A stretch of 43,387 nt of DNA from Nitratireductor sp. (GTDB lineage Bacteria > Pseudomonadota > Alphaproteobacteria > Rhizobiales > Rhizobiaceae). The position numbers and the translations under genes are program-made. The notes below the pieces were generated by a model, which was not told the DNA's origin, searched no databases, and saw only the letters and a program-made list of their open reading frames with translations. Shown piece after piece: positions 24,425 through 33,282 of the stretch (position 1 is the stretch's first letter; each line of letters begins with the position of its first letter). Where the stretch lies: assembly GCA_020637805.1 (NCBI GenBank), contig JACKJU010000016.1, forward strand, positions 1 through 43,387, given 5' to 3'.

Positions 24425-25887
24425 GCCCTGGCTCCTGATACGGTGGGCTCGAGTTCCAGTTCCATCCTGTGCGAGACCGTCTTGACCTCGACATAGTGCC
24501 GCATTCCCTCCATGCCGCCCTCGCGGCCCTGACCGCTGGCCTTGACCCCGCCAAAGGGAACCTCGGCCACGGACGCCTCCAGGGTGTTGATGGAGAAATT
24601 GCCGACCTCGATCTCGTTCATCAGGCGGTCGGCTGTCGCCGCATCATGGGTGAACGCATATCCGGCAAGGCCATAGGGGAGCGCGTTGGCGCATGCGATG
24701 GCCTCATCCAGTGAAGAGGTGGGATTGATCACGGCGAGCGGGCCAAAGGGTTCCTCGCGCATCACCCGCGCATCATCGGGCACTTCGGCGAGTACAGTCA
24801 CGGGGTAGAAGTAGCCGGGACCATTGGGGCGAACGCCGCCTGTGAGCACCTTGGCTCCCCTGGAGCGGGCATCCTCGACCAACGCATCAATCGCCTCGAT
24901 CCGGCGGTGGTTGGCTACCGGGCCCATTTCGACACCATCCGCCATGCCATTGCCGATCCTTACCGCAGCCGCCCGTTCGGCGAATGCCGCCGCATACGGT
25001 TCATAGATGCTGCTGTCGACGAAGAAGCGCGTCGGCGAGGTGCACACCTGCCCCGCATTGCGCGCCTTTCGCGCTGCAGACATCCTGCCTGCGGCCTGCG
25101 CGTCGACGTCGCCGCAAACGATCACGGGGGCGTGGCCGCCCAATTCCATCAGCACCGGCGTCATGGAGCGCGCCGCCATTTCCGTCAGATGGGTTCCAAC
25201 CGCGGTCGACCCGGTAAACGCAACCAGCCGCACCTGGTCCTTCGGGATCAGATAGGAGGAGATTTCCGAAGGAACGCCAAAGACCAGGTTGAGGACGCCG
25301 GCAGGAAGCCCGGCGTCGTGAAAGGCTCGCGCGATGTGAATTGCGCCGGCCGGTGTTTCCTCAGCGGCCTTGATGATGATCGAGCACCCGGAAGCCAGGG
25401 CACCGGCGATCTTGCGTGCTGGCTGGCTCATGGGGAAATTCCATGGCGAGAAGGCAGCGACCGTGCCAACGGGCTGCTGTATCGTCAGGTAGCGAATGCC
25501 CGGGGAGCTTGGCACCACATGGCCGTACAGCCGTTGGGCTTCGCCCGCATCCCACTCGAAGAATTCGCATCCCCTGATTACTTCCATCCGCGCTTGCGGC
25601 AGGGGTTTCCCATGTTCGAGGGTAATCGCATAGGCAATCTCGTCTGCGCGTTCACGCATCAGGCGGGCGGCACGCAGGATCAGTTCGGCACGATCGCGGG
25701 GCGATGTTGCCCGCCAGATGCGAAACCCGCTTTCCGCCGCCTCGAGCGCATCGTCGAGGTCCTGGCGCTGCGCCACCGGCAGCTGGCCGATAACCTCTTC
25801 CGTTGCCGGGTTCAGCACCGGGATCGTCTCTGCGGTCTTGCGCCAGGTTCCGCCGATATAGAGCTTCAGTTCGGGATAATCGGGCAT
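24421..25887 (-). CDS. NAD(P)-dependent aldehyde dehydrogenase
   Basis: A 488-residue aldehyde dehydrogenase of the succinate-semialdehyde (GabD-like) branch. The active site is complete: N150 ('SPWNFPMSQ'), K173 ('IIIKAAEETP'), E248 ('LMELGG') and nucleophile C282 ('AGQVCTSPTRF'). 'EEPFGPLAVI' and 'FGGVKASGQGREGG' follow as usual. I chose the ATG at 25887 (MPDYPELKLYIGG); the frame is open upstream to 26088 but that part crosses the LysR promoter region. It is the first gene of the operon. With 3-hydroxyanthranilate dioxygenase downstream, 2-aminomuconate semialdehyde is a possible substrate; 2-oxoglutarate semialdehyde from the nearby KdgD is a second possibility. Confidence 0.9.
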   Translation of the reverse strand: MPDYPELKLYIGGTWRKTAETIPVLNPATEEVIGQLPVAQRQDLDDALEAAESGFRIWRATSPRDRAELILRAARLMRERADEIAYAITLEHGKPLPQARMEVIRGCEFFEWDAGEAQRLYGHVVPSSPGIRYLTIQQPVGTVAAFSPWNFPMSQPARKIAGALASGCSIIIKAAEETPAGAIHIARAFHDAGLPAGVLNLVFGVPSEISSYLIPKDQVRLVAFTGSTAVGTHLTEMAARSMTPVLMELGGHAPVIVCGDVDAQAAGRMSAARKARNAGQVCTSPTRFFVDSSIYEPYAAAFAERAAAVRIGNGMADGVEMGPVANHRRIEAIDALVEDARSRGAKVLTGGVRPNGPGYFYPVTVLAEVPDDARVMREEPFGPLAVINPTSSLDEAIACANALPYGLAGYAFTHDAATADRLMNEIEVGNFSINTLEASVAEVPFGGVKASGQGREGGMEGMRHYVEVKTVSHRMELELEPTVSGARA

Positions 25888-25970
25888 GTGTCGTTCAAAT
25901 TCTCTGCTTGATTGCCGCCCCACTATGAACCTGAACTGGTATGTGGCAAAATGAATTGATTGGCTATGAC

Positions 25971-25987
25971 TATTCCATATTGGAATA
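25971..25987. promoter_or_regulatory. 17-bp palindrome in the divergent LysR/ALDH promoter region
   Basis: TATTCCATATTGGAATA has two perfect 7-base arms around TAT. It lies 39 bases before the LysR start and 83 bases before the aldehyde dehydrogenase start, inside the only AT-rich part of this 139-bp gap. Position and shape fit the primary binding site of a LysR-type regulator that controls itself and the divergent operon. Confidence 0.65.
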
Positions 25988-26026
25988 TTTGATATGCCGG
26001 CAAACTGAACAGATCGGGCAGCATCC

Positions 26027-26971
26027 ATGGACTTCACCCAGACCGCACACCGGCTGACCGTGCGCCATCTTCGCGTGGTTGCGGTCATTCACGCCGAGGG
26101 CAACCTGATGCGTGCGGCAACAGTGCTCAACATGACGCAATCTGCCGTTACAAAGGCGCTGCAGGACGCCGAGATGCAGATGGATGTCATTCTGTTCGAG
26201 CGCACCAATCGCGGCGTGGTACCGACGCCCATCGGGCGCAAGCTCGCGGCACATGCCCGGCTGATCCTCGCCCAGATCGACAAGGCCGAGCAGGAGGTTG
26301 CGGACCTTCGCGACGGCACCGTGGGACAGGTTGCCATCGGAACACTGCTGGCGGGTTCCGCCGGTCTGCTGCCGCAGGCAATCCGCGATCTGCAGCGCGA
26401 ACAGCCGGATCTGGTGATCAGGGTAGAGGAGGGCACCAACGACATGCTGATGCCGGCACTGCGTTCCGGCGAACTGGATCTGGTACTTGGCCGGTTGCCA
26501 GAATTCCGTGACCGGGAGGGATTGAAACAGGAATACCTGACAGACGATGCAGCATGGATCGTCGTGCGGTGCGGCCACCCGCTGGCAGGGCGCAAAGACC
26601 TGTCACTGGCGGACCTGCTTGACTTCGAATGGATTCTTCCCGGCCAATCGACCACGCTGCGGCGCCAGATCGACAAGGCATTCCGGGACGAAGGCCTCGA
26701 GCCTCCCGGCCACTCCGTCGAGACAGTGTCGTTTCTGACGTCACGCTGGCTCCTGCGCCAGACCGATTATCTTGCCGTGTGGCCGGTACAGCTTGCCGAA
26801 CTGGAAATCATGGACGGATCGATCGCAGCACTGGACATCCCCTTGCCAACGGTGCGTCGTCCGATAGGCATCACGACCCGCGCGGCCGACGTCATGTCGC
26901 CGGCAGCCGCACGGCTGGTGGAAAGCCTGCGCCGTGCGGCGCAGAGCCTGAACGGAAAGGCCCTCGCATGA
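26027..26971 (+). CDS. LysR-family transcriptional regulator
   Basis: A 314-residue LysR-type regulator. The winged helix-turn-helix spans about 8-70 ('LMRAATVLNMTQSAVTKALQDAEMQMDVILFERTNRGVVPTPIG'), followed by a linker helix and a two-lobed substrate-binding domain (about 95-300). It resembles the GbpR/PcaQ branch, whose members respond to sugars or aromatic acids. It is divergent from the nine-gene operon that starts with the aldehyde dehydrogenase and is almost certainly its regulator, acting on the palindrome at 25971-25987. Its stop lies 34 bp from the end of the convergent M20 gene. Confidence 0.9.
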   Translation: MDFTQTAHRLTVRHLRVVAVIHAEGNLMRAATVLNMTQSAVTKALQDAEMQMDVILFERTNRGVVPTPIGRKLAAHARLILAQIDKAEQEVADLRDGTVGQVAIGTLLAGSAGLLPQAIRDLQREQPDLVIRVEEGTNDMLMPALRSGELDLVLGRLPEFRDREGLKQEYLTDDAAWIVVRCGHPLAGRKDLSLADLLDFEWILPGQSTTLRRQIDKAFRDEGLEPPGHSVETVSFLTSRWLLRQTDYLAVWPVQLAELEIMDGSIAALDIPLPTVRRPIGITTRAADVMSPAAARLVESLRRAAQSLNGKALA

Positions 26972-27005
26972 AGACCCGTGTTTTGCGGTGGTATCCCTCA
27001 GGGGG

Positions 27006-28184
27006 TCAGGAAAGGCCTGCCGCCGGAAGCCGCTGACGAACAAGTGTCGTCCAGTAGGAGCATCCCCACGGAATGACATCATCGTTGAAGTCATAGAGCG
27101 GGTGATGCAGGCCAGCCGACGGGCCGTTGCCAACATTGATCATGGCCCCGGGAACCTCGTTGAGCATGAAGGAGAAATCCTCCCCGCCCAGGGTTGGCGG
27201 CATGTCGAGATGGACGTTGTCGATCCCGGCAACTTCCTGCGCTGCGGCGGCTGCCAGTTCTGTCTCGCGTTCATGGTTCACCGTCACGGGATAATGGCGG
27301 ATGTATTCCAGCTTGCCGGTTCCACCGAATGCGGCCGCCACATGTTCGACCATGACGCCGAGGCGTTCCTCGATCATGTCGCGAACTTCCTCGCGCAAGG
27401 TGCGGACGGTTCCCGTCATCTCAACTGCCTGCGGAATGACGTTGAAGGCATTGCCAGCGCTGATTGTGCAAAGCGAGATTACTGCGCTGTCGATGGGGTC
27501 CATGTTGCGCGAGGTAATCGTCTGCACCGCCTGCAGGAGTGCAGCAGCCACCGGCAGAGGATCGATGGTCTGTTCAGGGCGTGCTGCATGACCGCCGCGA
27601 CCGGTGATGGTGATCTTGACCTCGTCCACCGAACCCATGATCGAGCCCGAGGCAATCGTGAACTGGCCGACCGGCAAATTGGGCCGGTTGTGCATGCCGT
27701 ACACCTCGTCGCAAGGCCAGCGCGCGAAAAGTCCGTCCTCGATCATGGCCCTTGCACCGGCACCGCCCTCTTCAGCAGGCTGGAAGATCACGATCACCGT
27801 GCCGTCGAAGGCCCTGCTTTCAACGAGATGCCGTGCGGCACCCAGAAGCATGGTCGTGTGGCCGTCATGGCCGCAGGCATGCATCTTTCCTGGAACCTTC
27901 GACGCCCAGGGCTTGCCGGTTTCCTCGTGGATCGGCAGTGCATCCATATCGGCACGCAGGCCGATCGTGCGGCCCGACTTGTTGGTCTGGCCATGAATGA
28001 CGCCGACGACACCGGTGCGTCCAATACCCTCGTGAACCTCGTCAACACCGGCAGCGCGCAGGGCCTCGGCAACGTTGGCCGCCGTACGATTGACGTCGTA
28101 GAGGAGTTCCGGATTCTGGTGCAGGTCGTGGCGGAATTCGGTCAGCGAGGTGACTTCCTTGGCGACCCAGTTTTCTACGGCCAT
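27006..28184 (-). CDS. M20D-family amidohydrolase (hippurate-hydrolase/aminoacylase-like)
   Basis: A 392-residue metallopeptidase-fold amidohydrolase. Metal ligands are visible as C104 and H106 ('MHACGHDGH'), the E138-E139 pair ('QPAEEGGAGA'), H165 ('YGMHNRPNLP') and the late 'GLHHPLYDF' histidine; the dimerisation lid follows 'ASGSIMGSVDEVKITITGRGGHAARP'. These enzymes cleave N-acyl amino acids (benzoyl, acetyl, indoleacetyl) and related amides in the cytoplasm. It is the last gene of the minus-strand operon, 2 bp after the ATC-hydrolase-like gene, so it may hydrolyse an N-acyl or N-carbamoyl product of the previous step. Substrate is not determined by sequence. Confidence 0.88.
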   Translation of the reverse strand: MAVENWVAKEVTSLTEFRHDLHQNPELLYDVNRTAANVAEALRAAGVDEVHEGIGRTGVVGVIHGQTNKSGRTIGLRADMDALPIHEETGKPWASKVPGKMHACGHDGHTTMLLGAARHLVESRAFDGTVIVIFQPAEEGGAGARAMIEDGLFARWPCDEVYGMHNRPNLPVGQFTIASGSIMGSVDEVKITITGRGGHAARPEQTIDPLPVAAALLQAVQTITSRNMDPIDSAVISLCTISAGNAFNVIPQAVEMTGTVRTLREEVRDMIEERLGVMVEHVAAAFGGTGKLEYIRHYPVTVNHERETELAAAAAQEVAGIDNVHLDMPPTLGGEDFSFMLNEVPGAMINVGNGPSAGLHHPLYDFNDDVIPWGCSYWTTLVRQRLPAAGLS

Positions 28185-28186
28185 GA

Positions 28187-28687
28187 TCAGGCTTCCTTCT
28201 TTTTCATGCGGTAACGGAAATCACAGTGACTGGCACCCCTCATGATGGTCTGGGTGCGCGTCATCTCGATATCGGGGTTGTAGCCGATGCAGAAATCGCC
28301 ATCGCGATTGCACGAGAGCAGGTGACCGATATCTCCCAGCCCCATGTCCTTGTACATTTCCGCGTAGCGGCAGCGCGTGACGTTGAAGTCCATTTTCTCT
28401 TCGGACATCTCCAGCGTCTCGATCTGAAGCGCGTCCTCGCGGGTCCAGTTCGGCTGGATGGCGGCAAAGTCGGTCAGGTCGGGCGCGTGGCCCAGGTCTT
28501 CTGCCAGCATCCTGCCCTGCTCGATGGCCGAGCGCGAGCATGTGGCGCCGATCACGGCCTCGGCTTCCTCGCGGCCAGACCGCTCGGTGATCACGTCGAA
28601 AGCATGTTTCAGGATCATCGCCTCGATCCTGCGCCGCAGGAGAATGGGAATATCATTGACGGTCATTCCGTCAGGGGAAGCGCTCAT
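28187..28687 (-). CDS. L-2-amino-thiazoline-4-carboxylate hydrolase family protein
   Basis: A 166-residue protein that I match to the ATC hydrolase family (Pfam PF14196) by its layout: N-terminal helices ('ILLRRRIEAMILKHAFDVITERSGREEAEAVI'), a middle 'FNVTRCRYAEMYKDMGLGDIGHLLSCNRDGDFCIGYNPDIEMTRTQTIMRGASHCDFRY' with conserved R-C-x-Y, C-x-x-D and S-H-C-D-F-R-Y. The founding enzyme opens the thiazoline ring of L-ATC to N-carbamoyl-L-cysteine. Many relatives are fused or adjacent to amidohydrolases, as here, and their substrates are unknown. The cysteines and the final 'HCDFRY' are the best candidates for the active site. Confidence 0.75.
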   Translation of the reverse strand: MSASPDGMTVNDIPILLRRRIEAMILKHAFDVITERSGREEAEAVIGATCSRSAIEQGRMLAEDLGHAPDLTDFAAIQPNWTREDALQIETLEMSEEKMDFNVTRCRYAEMYKDMGLGDIGHLLSCNRDGDFCIGYNPDIEMTRTQTIMRGASHCDFRYRMKKKEA

Positions 28688-28703
28688 CGTCGGACCTTTC
28701 GCA

Positions 28704-30005
28704 TCAAAGCTTGATTTCCCGGTGATCCTGGCGCTTGAGCCAGGCGAGATAGGTGGGGGCCACCATTCTTACCAGCCCGTGCATCGGGAATGGCTTTGGT
28801 TCGGTGACCGGCAGCGCAAGTTCGCTTTCGGGCTGCCCGGTTGCCGCCCGGGCGAGTTCGCGGCCAAGCGCCGTTCCCAGCGCAACCCCGCGCCCGTTGC
28901 AGCCGATCCAGGCCCAGCCATTGTCACCGAGCCTGTGAATGCGCGGGAACCTGTCCCAGTTCATGCCGATATAGCCCGACCAGACATGGGTCATTTCCGG
29001 CACACCCAGTTCGGGAAAAGCTTCTGCCAGCCGCAGTGCTGCCTTGCGGCGCACTCGGTTCTCGACATCGAACTCGCCGATTACCGCACCGCCGGTAATG
29101 AGGCGGTTGCGCGCATCGTAGCGGAAGAAGCGCAGGTCTCCACGCGTATCCGAGACAGCCTGCCGGCCCGGCAGGATTTTCGTCCGAAAATTGTCGCCCA
29201 CCGGCTCGGTTGCCATCTGCCAGCTCAGCACCGGAACGATGGAACGTGCAAGGCGCGGCGCAAGACGTGGCGCCAGTTCGCCCGTATAGGCATTGGTCGC
29301 CAGAATGAGCGCACGTGCCTTGAGAGTTCCCTGTGCGGTATTGATCACCCACTGAGCACCCTGCCGTTCAAAGGATGTGACCGGCGATTGTTCGTGGATG
29401 ACGGCGCCCAGGCTTTCCGCCGCGCGCGCCATTTCCCGGGCCAGCGCCAGCGGGTTCACATGACCACCCGTGGGATTGAACATGCCGCCATACCAGAAGT
29501 CCGTTCCAAGGATCTCCCGTGTCTCGGCTGCATTCTTGAGTTCAGCGGGAAAACCGAAGCGCTGCCATGCATCGACGCGTTTTTGCGAAAGCTTGACCCT
29601 GCCGGGGCTGTGGGCAGGCTGGAACCAGCCATTCTGCTCGGCCTCGGCCTTCATGTCGAACTCGCGCACGAGCCCGAAGAGAATGTCGGCGGAGTTGCCG
29701 ATCAATTCCACCATGCGCTCGCCGGCGGCTCCGTAGCGGGAGACCCATATATCCGGTTCGGCGCTGGTCAGGATGGGGATGACCTGTCCGTTGTTGCGCC
29801 CGGAAGCACCCCAGCCTGCGGCCTTGGCTTCCAGCACGGTGACGGAATTGCCACGCCTGGCAACCTCTATCGCCGCAGACAGGCCCGTGAACCCGGCGCC
29901 GATTACCGCGACGTCCGTCTCGTTGACACCGCTGAGCGGAGCGGTTGCATTTCTTTCAGGCGCGGTGGCCGCCCAAATGGATTTGGGAAATTCGACCTCA
30001 GCCAT
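28704..30005 (-). CDS. FAD-dependent amine/amino-acid oxidoreductase (DAO family)
   Basis: A 433-residue flavoprotein of the D-amino-acid oxidase/glycine oxidase superfamily. The FAD-binding 'DVAVIGAGFTGLSAAIEVARRG' has GxGxxG at 36-41, and 'WGASGRNNGQVIP' is the 'GASGRNxG' signature of PuuB-like gamma-glutamylputrescine and related amine oxidases. 'RFPRIHRLGDNGWAWIGCNGRGVALGTALGRELA' at the C-terminus closes the FAD site. It would oxidise a C-N bond of an amino acid or amine. It starts one base into the stop of the class V gene (TAATG), so the two are translated in step. Confidence 0.88.
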   Translation of the reverse strand: MAEVEFPKSIWAATAPERNATAPLSGVNETDVAVIGAGFTGLSAAIEVARRGNSVTVLEAKAAGWGASGRNNGQVIPILTSAEPDIWVSRYGAAGERMVELIGNSADILFGLVREFDMKAEAEQNGWFQPAHSPGRVKLSQKRVDAWQRFGFPAELKNAAETREILGTDFWYGGMFNPTGGHVNPLALAREMARAAESLGAVIHEQSPVTSFERQGAQWVINTAQGTLKARALILATNAYTGELAPRLAPRLARSIVPVLSWQMATEPVGDNFRTKILPGRQAVSDTRGDLRFFRYDARNRLITGGAVIGEFDVENRVRRKAALRLAEAFPELGVPEMTHVWSGYIGMNWDRFPRIHRLGDNGWAWIGCNGRGVALGTALGRELARAATGQPESELALPVTEPKPFPMHGLVRMVAPTYLAWLKRQDHREIKL

Positions 30006-31630
30006 TATTCGGTTCCTTCCTTGAGCATCATGGCCGCTTCGTGCGGCAGCCAGAACCAGCGAAGTTTCTCCTCTTCGCCCATGAGTGGAGAGGGTTGCGG
30101 TTCAGGCAAGCTGACAGCTGCATCGGCAAGCGCCTTGGCCTGCGAAAGGCAGCACTCGAAATCCGGCACATCACATGCGCTACATGCTGCCCCCGACCAA
30201 AGGGCAGAGAGACTTGTTGGCGGCGCATCGTCCACCGGGTTCATTGCACGCCAAACCCCGCCTTTCGCGTCGAGCTGGTAGTAGGGCAGCATGGACAGGC
30301 CATGCCGGGCGATAAACCGGATAGCGGCGGCGATATTGTCGACATCGGCCTCATCAAAGAACCAGTTGACCCCAAAGCGCGCCCATCCGGGCCGCATGGA
30401 GGAGTACCCTCTTTCGACCGAGGCCTCGTGGCGTGCGCTGGTCGCGGCATCTATGCCAAGCAGTTCGTGCCCGTATGGCCCTGCGCAGGAACAGCCGCCC
30501 CGGGCCTGTATTCCGAAGAGATCATTGAGCAGCGCCACCACGAAATTATGATGCAGAAGCTTTTCGCGGATGCGAATGTTGAACGAGAAGATACCGACGC
30601 GCGGAGCATTCCACGGACCAAGGAGTTCAACGCCCGGCGTGGCCCGCAGCGCTTCTTCCATGCGCCGGGTCATCTGGCTTTCCCTTGCCTCGACCTGCGC
30701 TTCGTCCATGTCGCGCTTCAACTGGAGCACCATGCCGGCGCGAATGTTGTCGACGATGGCCGGTGTTCCGCCTTCCTCGCGACGTTCGGGATCGCTTACA
30801 TAGCTGTGGCCGCCAGCGGTCACGTAGGAGACCGTTCCGCCACCGGTCAGGGTTGGCCGCCTGGTTGCAAACAGGCTCCTGTCTGCAATCAGAAGGCCCG
30901 ATGCGCCGGGGCCGCCGGGATACTTGTGGGGAGAGAGCAGCGCCGCATCGATGCGGTCACCTGCACCGGGTGCGGTCTCGGCCAGCCGCACCGGGATATA
31001 GGGTGCGGCGGCGGCAAAGTCTGCCACGCACCAGCCACCATGGGCATGCAACAGGCGCGCGATGGCGCGCAGGTCGCTGCGAATGCCGGTGACATTGGAA
31101 GCAGCCGAGAATGCTCCGATCTTGAGCTGATCGGGCGGACAGGCTTCCAGCTCGCGCTTCAGGCTTTCCAGGCAGATCGCTCCACCTTCATTGAGCGGAA
31201 TACGCACCAGCCTGGCGCCGCATTCGCGCCACGGAAGATCGTTGGAGTGATGCTCGTAGGGACCGACGAAGACGACCGCATCGTCAAGCCCCTGCATGGC
31301 AAATGCCCGCACCAGCTTGTCGACCGCTCCGGTGGCGCCCGACCCGGTGAAGATGACCGCATGGTTCTCGTCGGCATCAACAGCCTTTCTTACCGCCTGG
31401 CGCGCCATTTCGCGCAAGTGGGTGGTGCGGCGCCCGGTAAACGAAGTCTCCGTATGCGTGTTGCCGTAATAGGGCAGCACATGGGTGCGGATGGCGTCTT
31501 CTATGAAACCGAGCGAACGCCCGGAAGCGACATAATCAGCATAGAGCAAGGCCCGCGGACCGAATGGACCGGGTATTGCGCTGCCCTCGCCAATCAGGGC
31601 GCGGCGGATATCCTTGAATTCGAAAGACAT
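30005..31630 (-). CDS. Class V aminotransferase-fold PLP enzyme, cysteine-desulfurase-like, with Cys-rich tail
   Basis: A 541-residue PLP enzyme. The class V core covers about 20-450: 'FTGSGATGAVDKLV' for the phosphate, 'GPYEHHSNDLPW' with the desulfurase-type HH (127-128), D204 ('VADFAAAAPY'), the PLP lysine K236 ('LLSPHKYPGG') and 'ARGGCSCAGPYGHELLGID' (377-394), where C380 or C382 lies at the place of the catalytic cysteine of cysteine desulfurase/selenocysteine lyase. It is longer than normal desulfurases (about 400) by a tail of roughly 90 residues with 'SGAACSACDVPDFECCLSQ'. It probably acts on a sulfur or amino substrate taken up by the adjacent ABC transporter. It is not a clear IscS/SufS: no fes-cluster genes are near. 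Confidence 0.82.
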   Translation of the reverse strand: MSFEFKDIRRALIGEGSAIPGPFGPRALLYADYVASGRSLGFIEDAIRTHVLPYYGNTHTETSFTGRRTTHLREMARQAVRKAVDADENHAVIFTGSGATGAVDKLVRAFAMQGLDDAVVFVGPYEHHSNDLPWRECGARLVRIPLNEGGAICLESLKRELEACPPDQLKIGAFSAASNVTGIRSDLRAIARLLHAHGGWCVADFAAAAPYIPVRLAETAPGAGDRIDAALLSPHKYPGGPGASGLLIADRSLFATRRPTLTGGGTVSYVTAGGHSYVSDPERREEGGTPAIVDNIRAGMVLQLKRDMDEAQVEARESQMTRRMEEALRATPGVELLGPWNAPRVGIFSFNIRIREKLLHHNFVVALLNDLFGIQARGGCSCAGPYGHELLGIDAATSARHEASVERGYSSMRPGWARFGVNWFFDEADVDNIAAAIRFIARHGLSMLPYYQLDAKGGVWRAMNPVDDAPPTSLSALWSGAACSACDVPDFECCLSQAKALADAAVSLPEPQPSPLMGEEEKLRWFWLPHEAAMMLKEGTE

Positions 31631-31638
31631 GACTAACC

Positions 31639-33282
31639 TCAGGCGGCATCCGTGCGGAACGACGGCGGGGTCCAGTCGCGTCCGGGGATGGAAGACAGCA
31701 GATTTTGCGTATATGGATGCTGCGGATTGGCGAACACTTCCGCCGTGATCCCGCTTTCAACGATTTCGCCCTTCTGCATGACGATAATCCGGTCGCAGAG
31801 CTGAGCAGCGACCCGAAGGTCATGGGTGACGAAGAGCAGCGACAGGTTAAGCCGGTCGCGCAGATCGGCCAGCAAGCGAAGAACCTGGGCCTGGACGCTG
31901 ACATCCAGCGCCGAGACCGGCTCGTCGGCAACGATTACCTTGGGTTCGAGCGCGAGTGCACGGGCAATCCCTATGCGCTGGCGCTGGCCGCCGGAAAATT
32001 CGTGCGGAAACCTGTTGGCAGCCGCGGGCGAGAGCTCGACAAGCTCCAGAAGCCTGCGGGCATCATCGCGCGCCTTGGCGGGATCGGCACCGTGGACGAT
32101 GGGTCCCTGTGCGATCAGATCCACCACCCTCTTGCGCGGATTGAGCGAAGCCATGGGGTCCTGAAAGACCATCTGGATATGGCTGCGCATGGCCCGCAGT
32201 TCCCGGGGCGTACAGGCCAGAAGGTCCTTGCCATCCAGCTCCACCTTGCCGGAATCGCATTCCAGAAGCCGGGTAACGATGCGCGAAACCGTGGTCTTGC
32301 CGGATCCGGATTCCCCAACCACGCCGAGGGTTTCTCCCTCGTGAAGCTGGAAGGTCAGATCCTTGACCGCGACAACGGCCTTGCGCTTGCCGGACAGCAA
32401 GCCGCCCCTCGCAGCAAAGGTCTTTTTCAAGCCCGTGCCCTTCAGCACCACAGGGGAATTCAGCACAGGCTTCACGGGCGGCGGTGTGAGCGCCGGAACC
32501 GCTCCGATCAGAGCCTGAGTGTACGGATGCCTGGGATGGTTCAGAACCTGGTCGGCTGGTCCCTGCTCCACCATGACACCCTGGCACAGCACGGCGACCT
32601 TGTCGGCAATCTCGGCGACCACACCGAAATCGTGGGTGATGAAGAGAACACCCGCGCCATCCTGTTCCTGCAGTTCCCGGATGAGCTTGAGTATCTGGAG
32701 CTGCGTCGTGACATCGAGTGCCGTTGTCGGTTCGTCGGCGATGATCAGTTTCGGCGAAAGCGCGAGCGACATGGCGATCATCACGCGCTGGCGCTGGCCG
32801 CCGGATATCTGGTGCGGATAGGCATTGTAGGCCGATTCCGGATCGGGGATGTGGACCCGCTCCAGCATCTCGACGGCGCGTGCACGGCGCTCTGCCCGAT
32901 TCATGTTGGTGTGAAGCCGAAGCACCTCATCTATCTGCCAGCCGACCGTCTTCTGGGGATTGAGCGCGGTCATCGGCTCCTGAAAGATCATCGATATGGA
33001 CTGGCCGCGTATCTGGCGCATCTCGCTTTCGGACTTGCCGACGAGTTCGTCGCCCATGAACCGTATGCCGCCACCGGCAATGTGAACATGCGGCACCGGC
33101 AGAAGCCCCATGATCGCGCCCGCGCAAAGGGATTTTCCCGAACCCGATTCGCCGACGAGACAGACGATCTCGCCCGGTTCGATGGTGAGATCGAGCCCTT
33201 CGAGCGCGAAGGAACGGTCGGCCCCCTTGGGAAGCGCGATCCTGAGCCCCTTGATGTCGAGGATAGGAGGCGTTTTCTTCAT
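31639..33282 (-). CDS. Oligopeptide-type ABC transporter, fused double ATPase
   Basis: A 547-residue protein in which the DppD- and DppF-type ATPases are fused, as in YejF and GsiA. Domain 1 (about 5-260) has Walker A 'GESGSGKSL', signature 'ISGGQRQRVMIAMSLAL' and Walker B 'LIIADEPTTALD'; domain 2 (about 285-535) has 'GESGSGKTT', 'FSGGQRQRIGIARALAL' and 'VIVADEPVSALD'. Both end with the oligopeptide-type C-terminal motif ('HPYTQALIGAVP', 'HPYTQNLLSSIPG'). I chose the ATG at 33282, which overlaps the permease stop as ATGA. Uptake of peptides or peptide-like amides is expected. Confidence 0.92.
   Translation of the reverse strand: MKKTPPILDIKGLRIALPKGADRSFALEGLDLTIEPGEIVCLVGESGSGKSLCAGAIMGLLPVPHVHIAGGGIRFMGDELVGKSESEMRQIRGQSISMIFQEPMTALNPQKTVGWQIDEVLRLHTNMNRAERRARAVEMLERVHIPDPESAYNAYPHQISGGQRQRVMIAMSLALSPKLIIADEPTTALDVTTQLQILKLIRELQEQDGAGVLFITHDFGVVAEIADKVAVLCQGVMVEQGPADQVLNHPRHPYTQALIGAVPALTPPPVKPVLNSPVVLKGTGLKKTFAARGGLLSGKRKAVVAVKDLTFQLHEGETLGVVGESGSGKTTVSRIVTRLLECDSGKVELDGKDLLACTPRELRAMRSHIQMVFQDPMASLNPRKRVVDLIAQGPIVHGADPAKARDDARRLLELVELSPAAANRFPHEFSGGQRQRIGIARALALEPKVIVADEPVSALDVSVQAQVLRLLADLRDRLNLSLLFVTHDLRVAAQLCDRIIVMQKGEIVESGITAEVFANPQHPYTQNLLSSIPGRDWTPPSFRTDAA

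Noticed and set aside
24421..25887. Assigning the aldehyde dehydrogenase as the missing 2-oxoglutarate semialdehyde dehydrogenase of the uronate pathway
   Set aside because: It is in a separate operon under LysR control with a ring-cleavage dioxygenase; the sequence alone does not separate the possible substrates.
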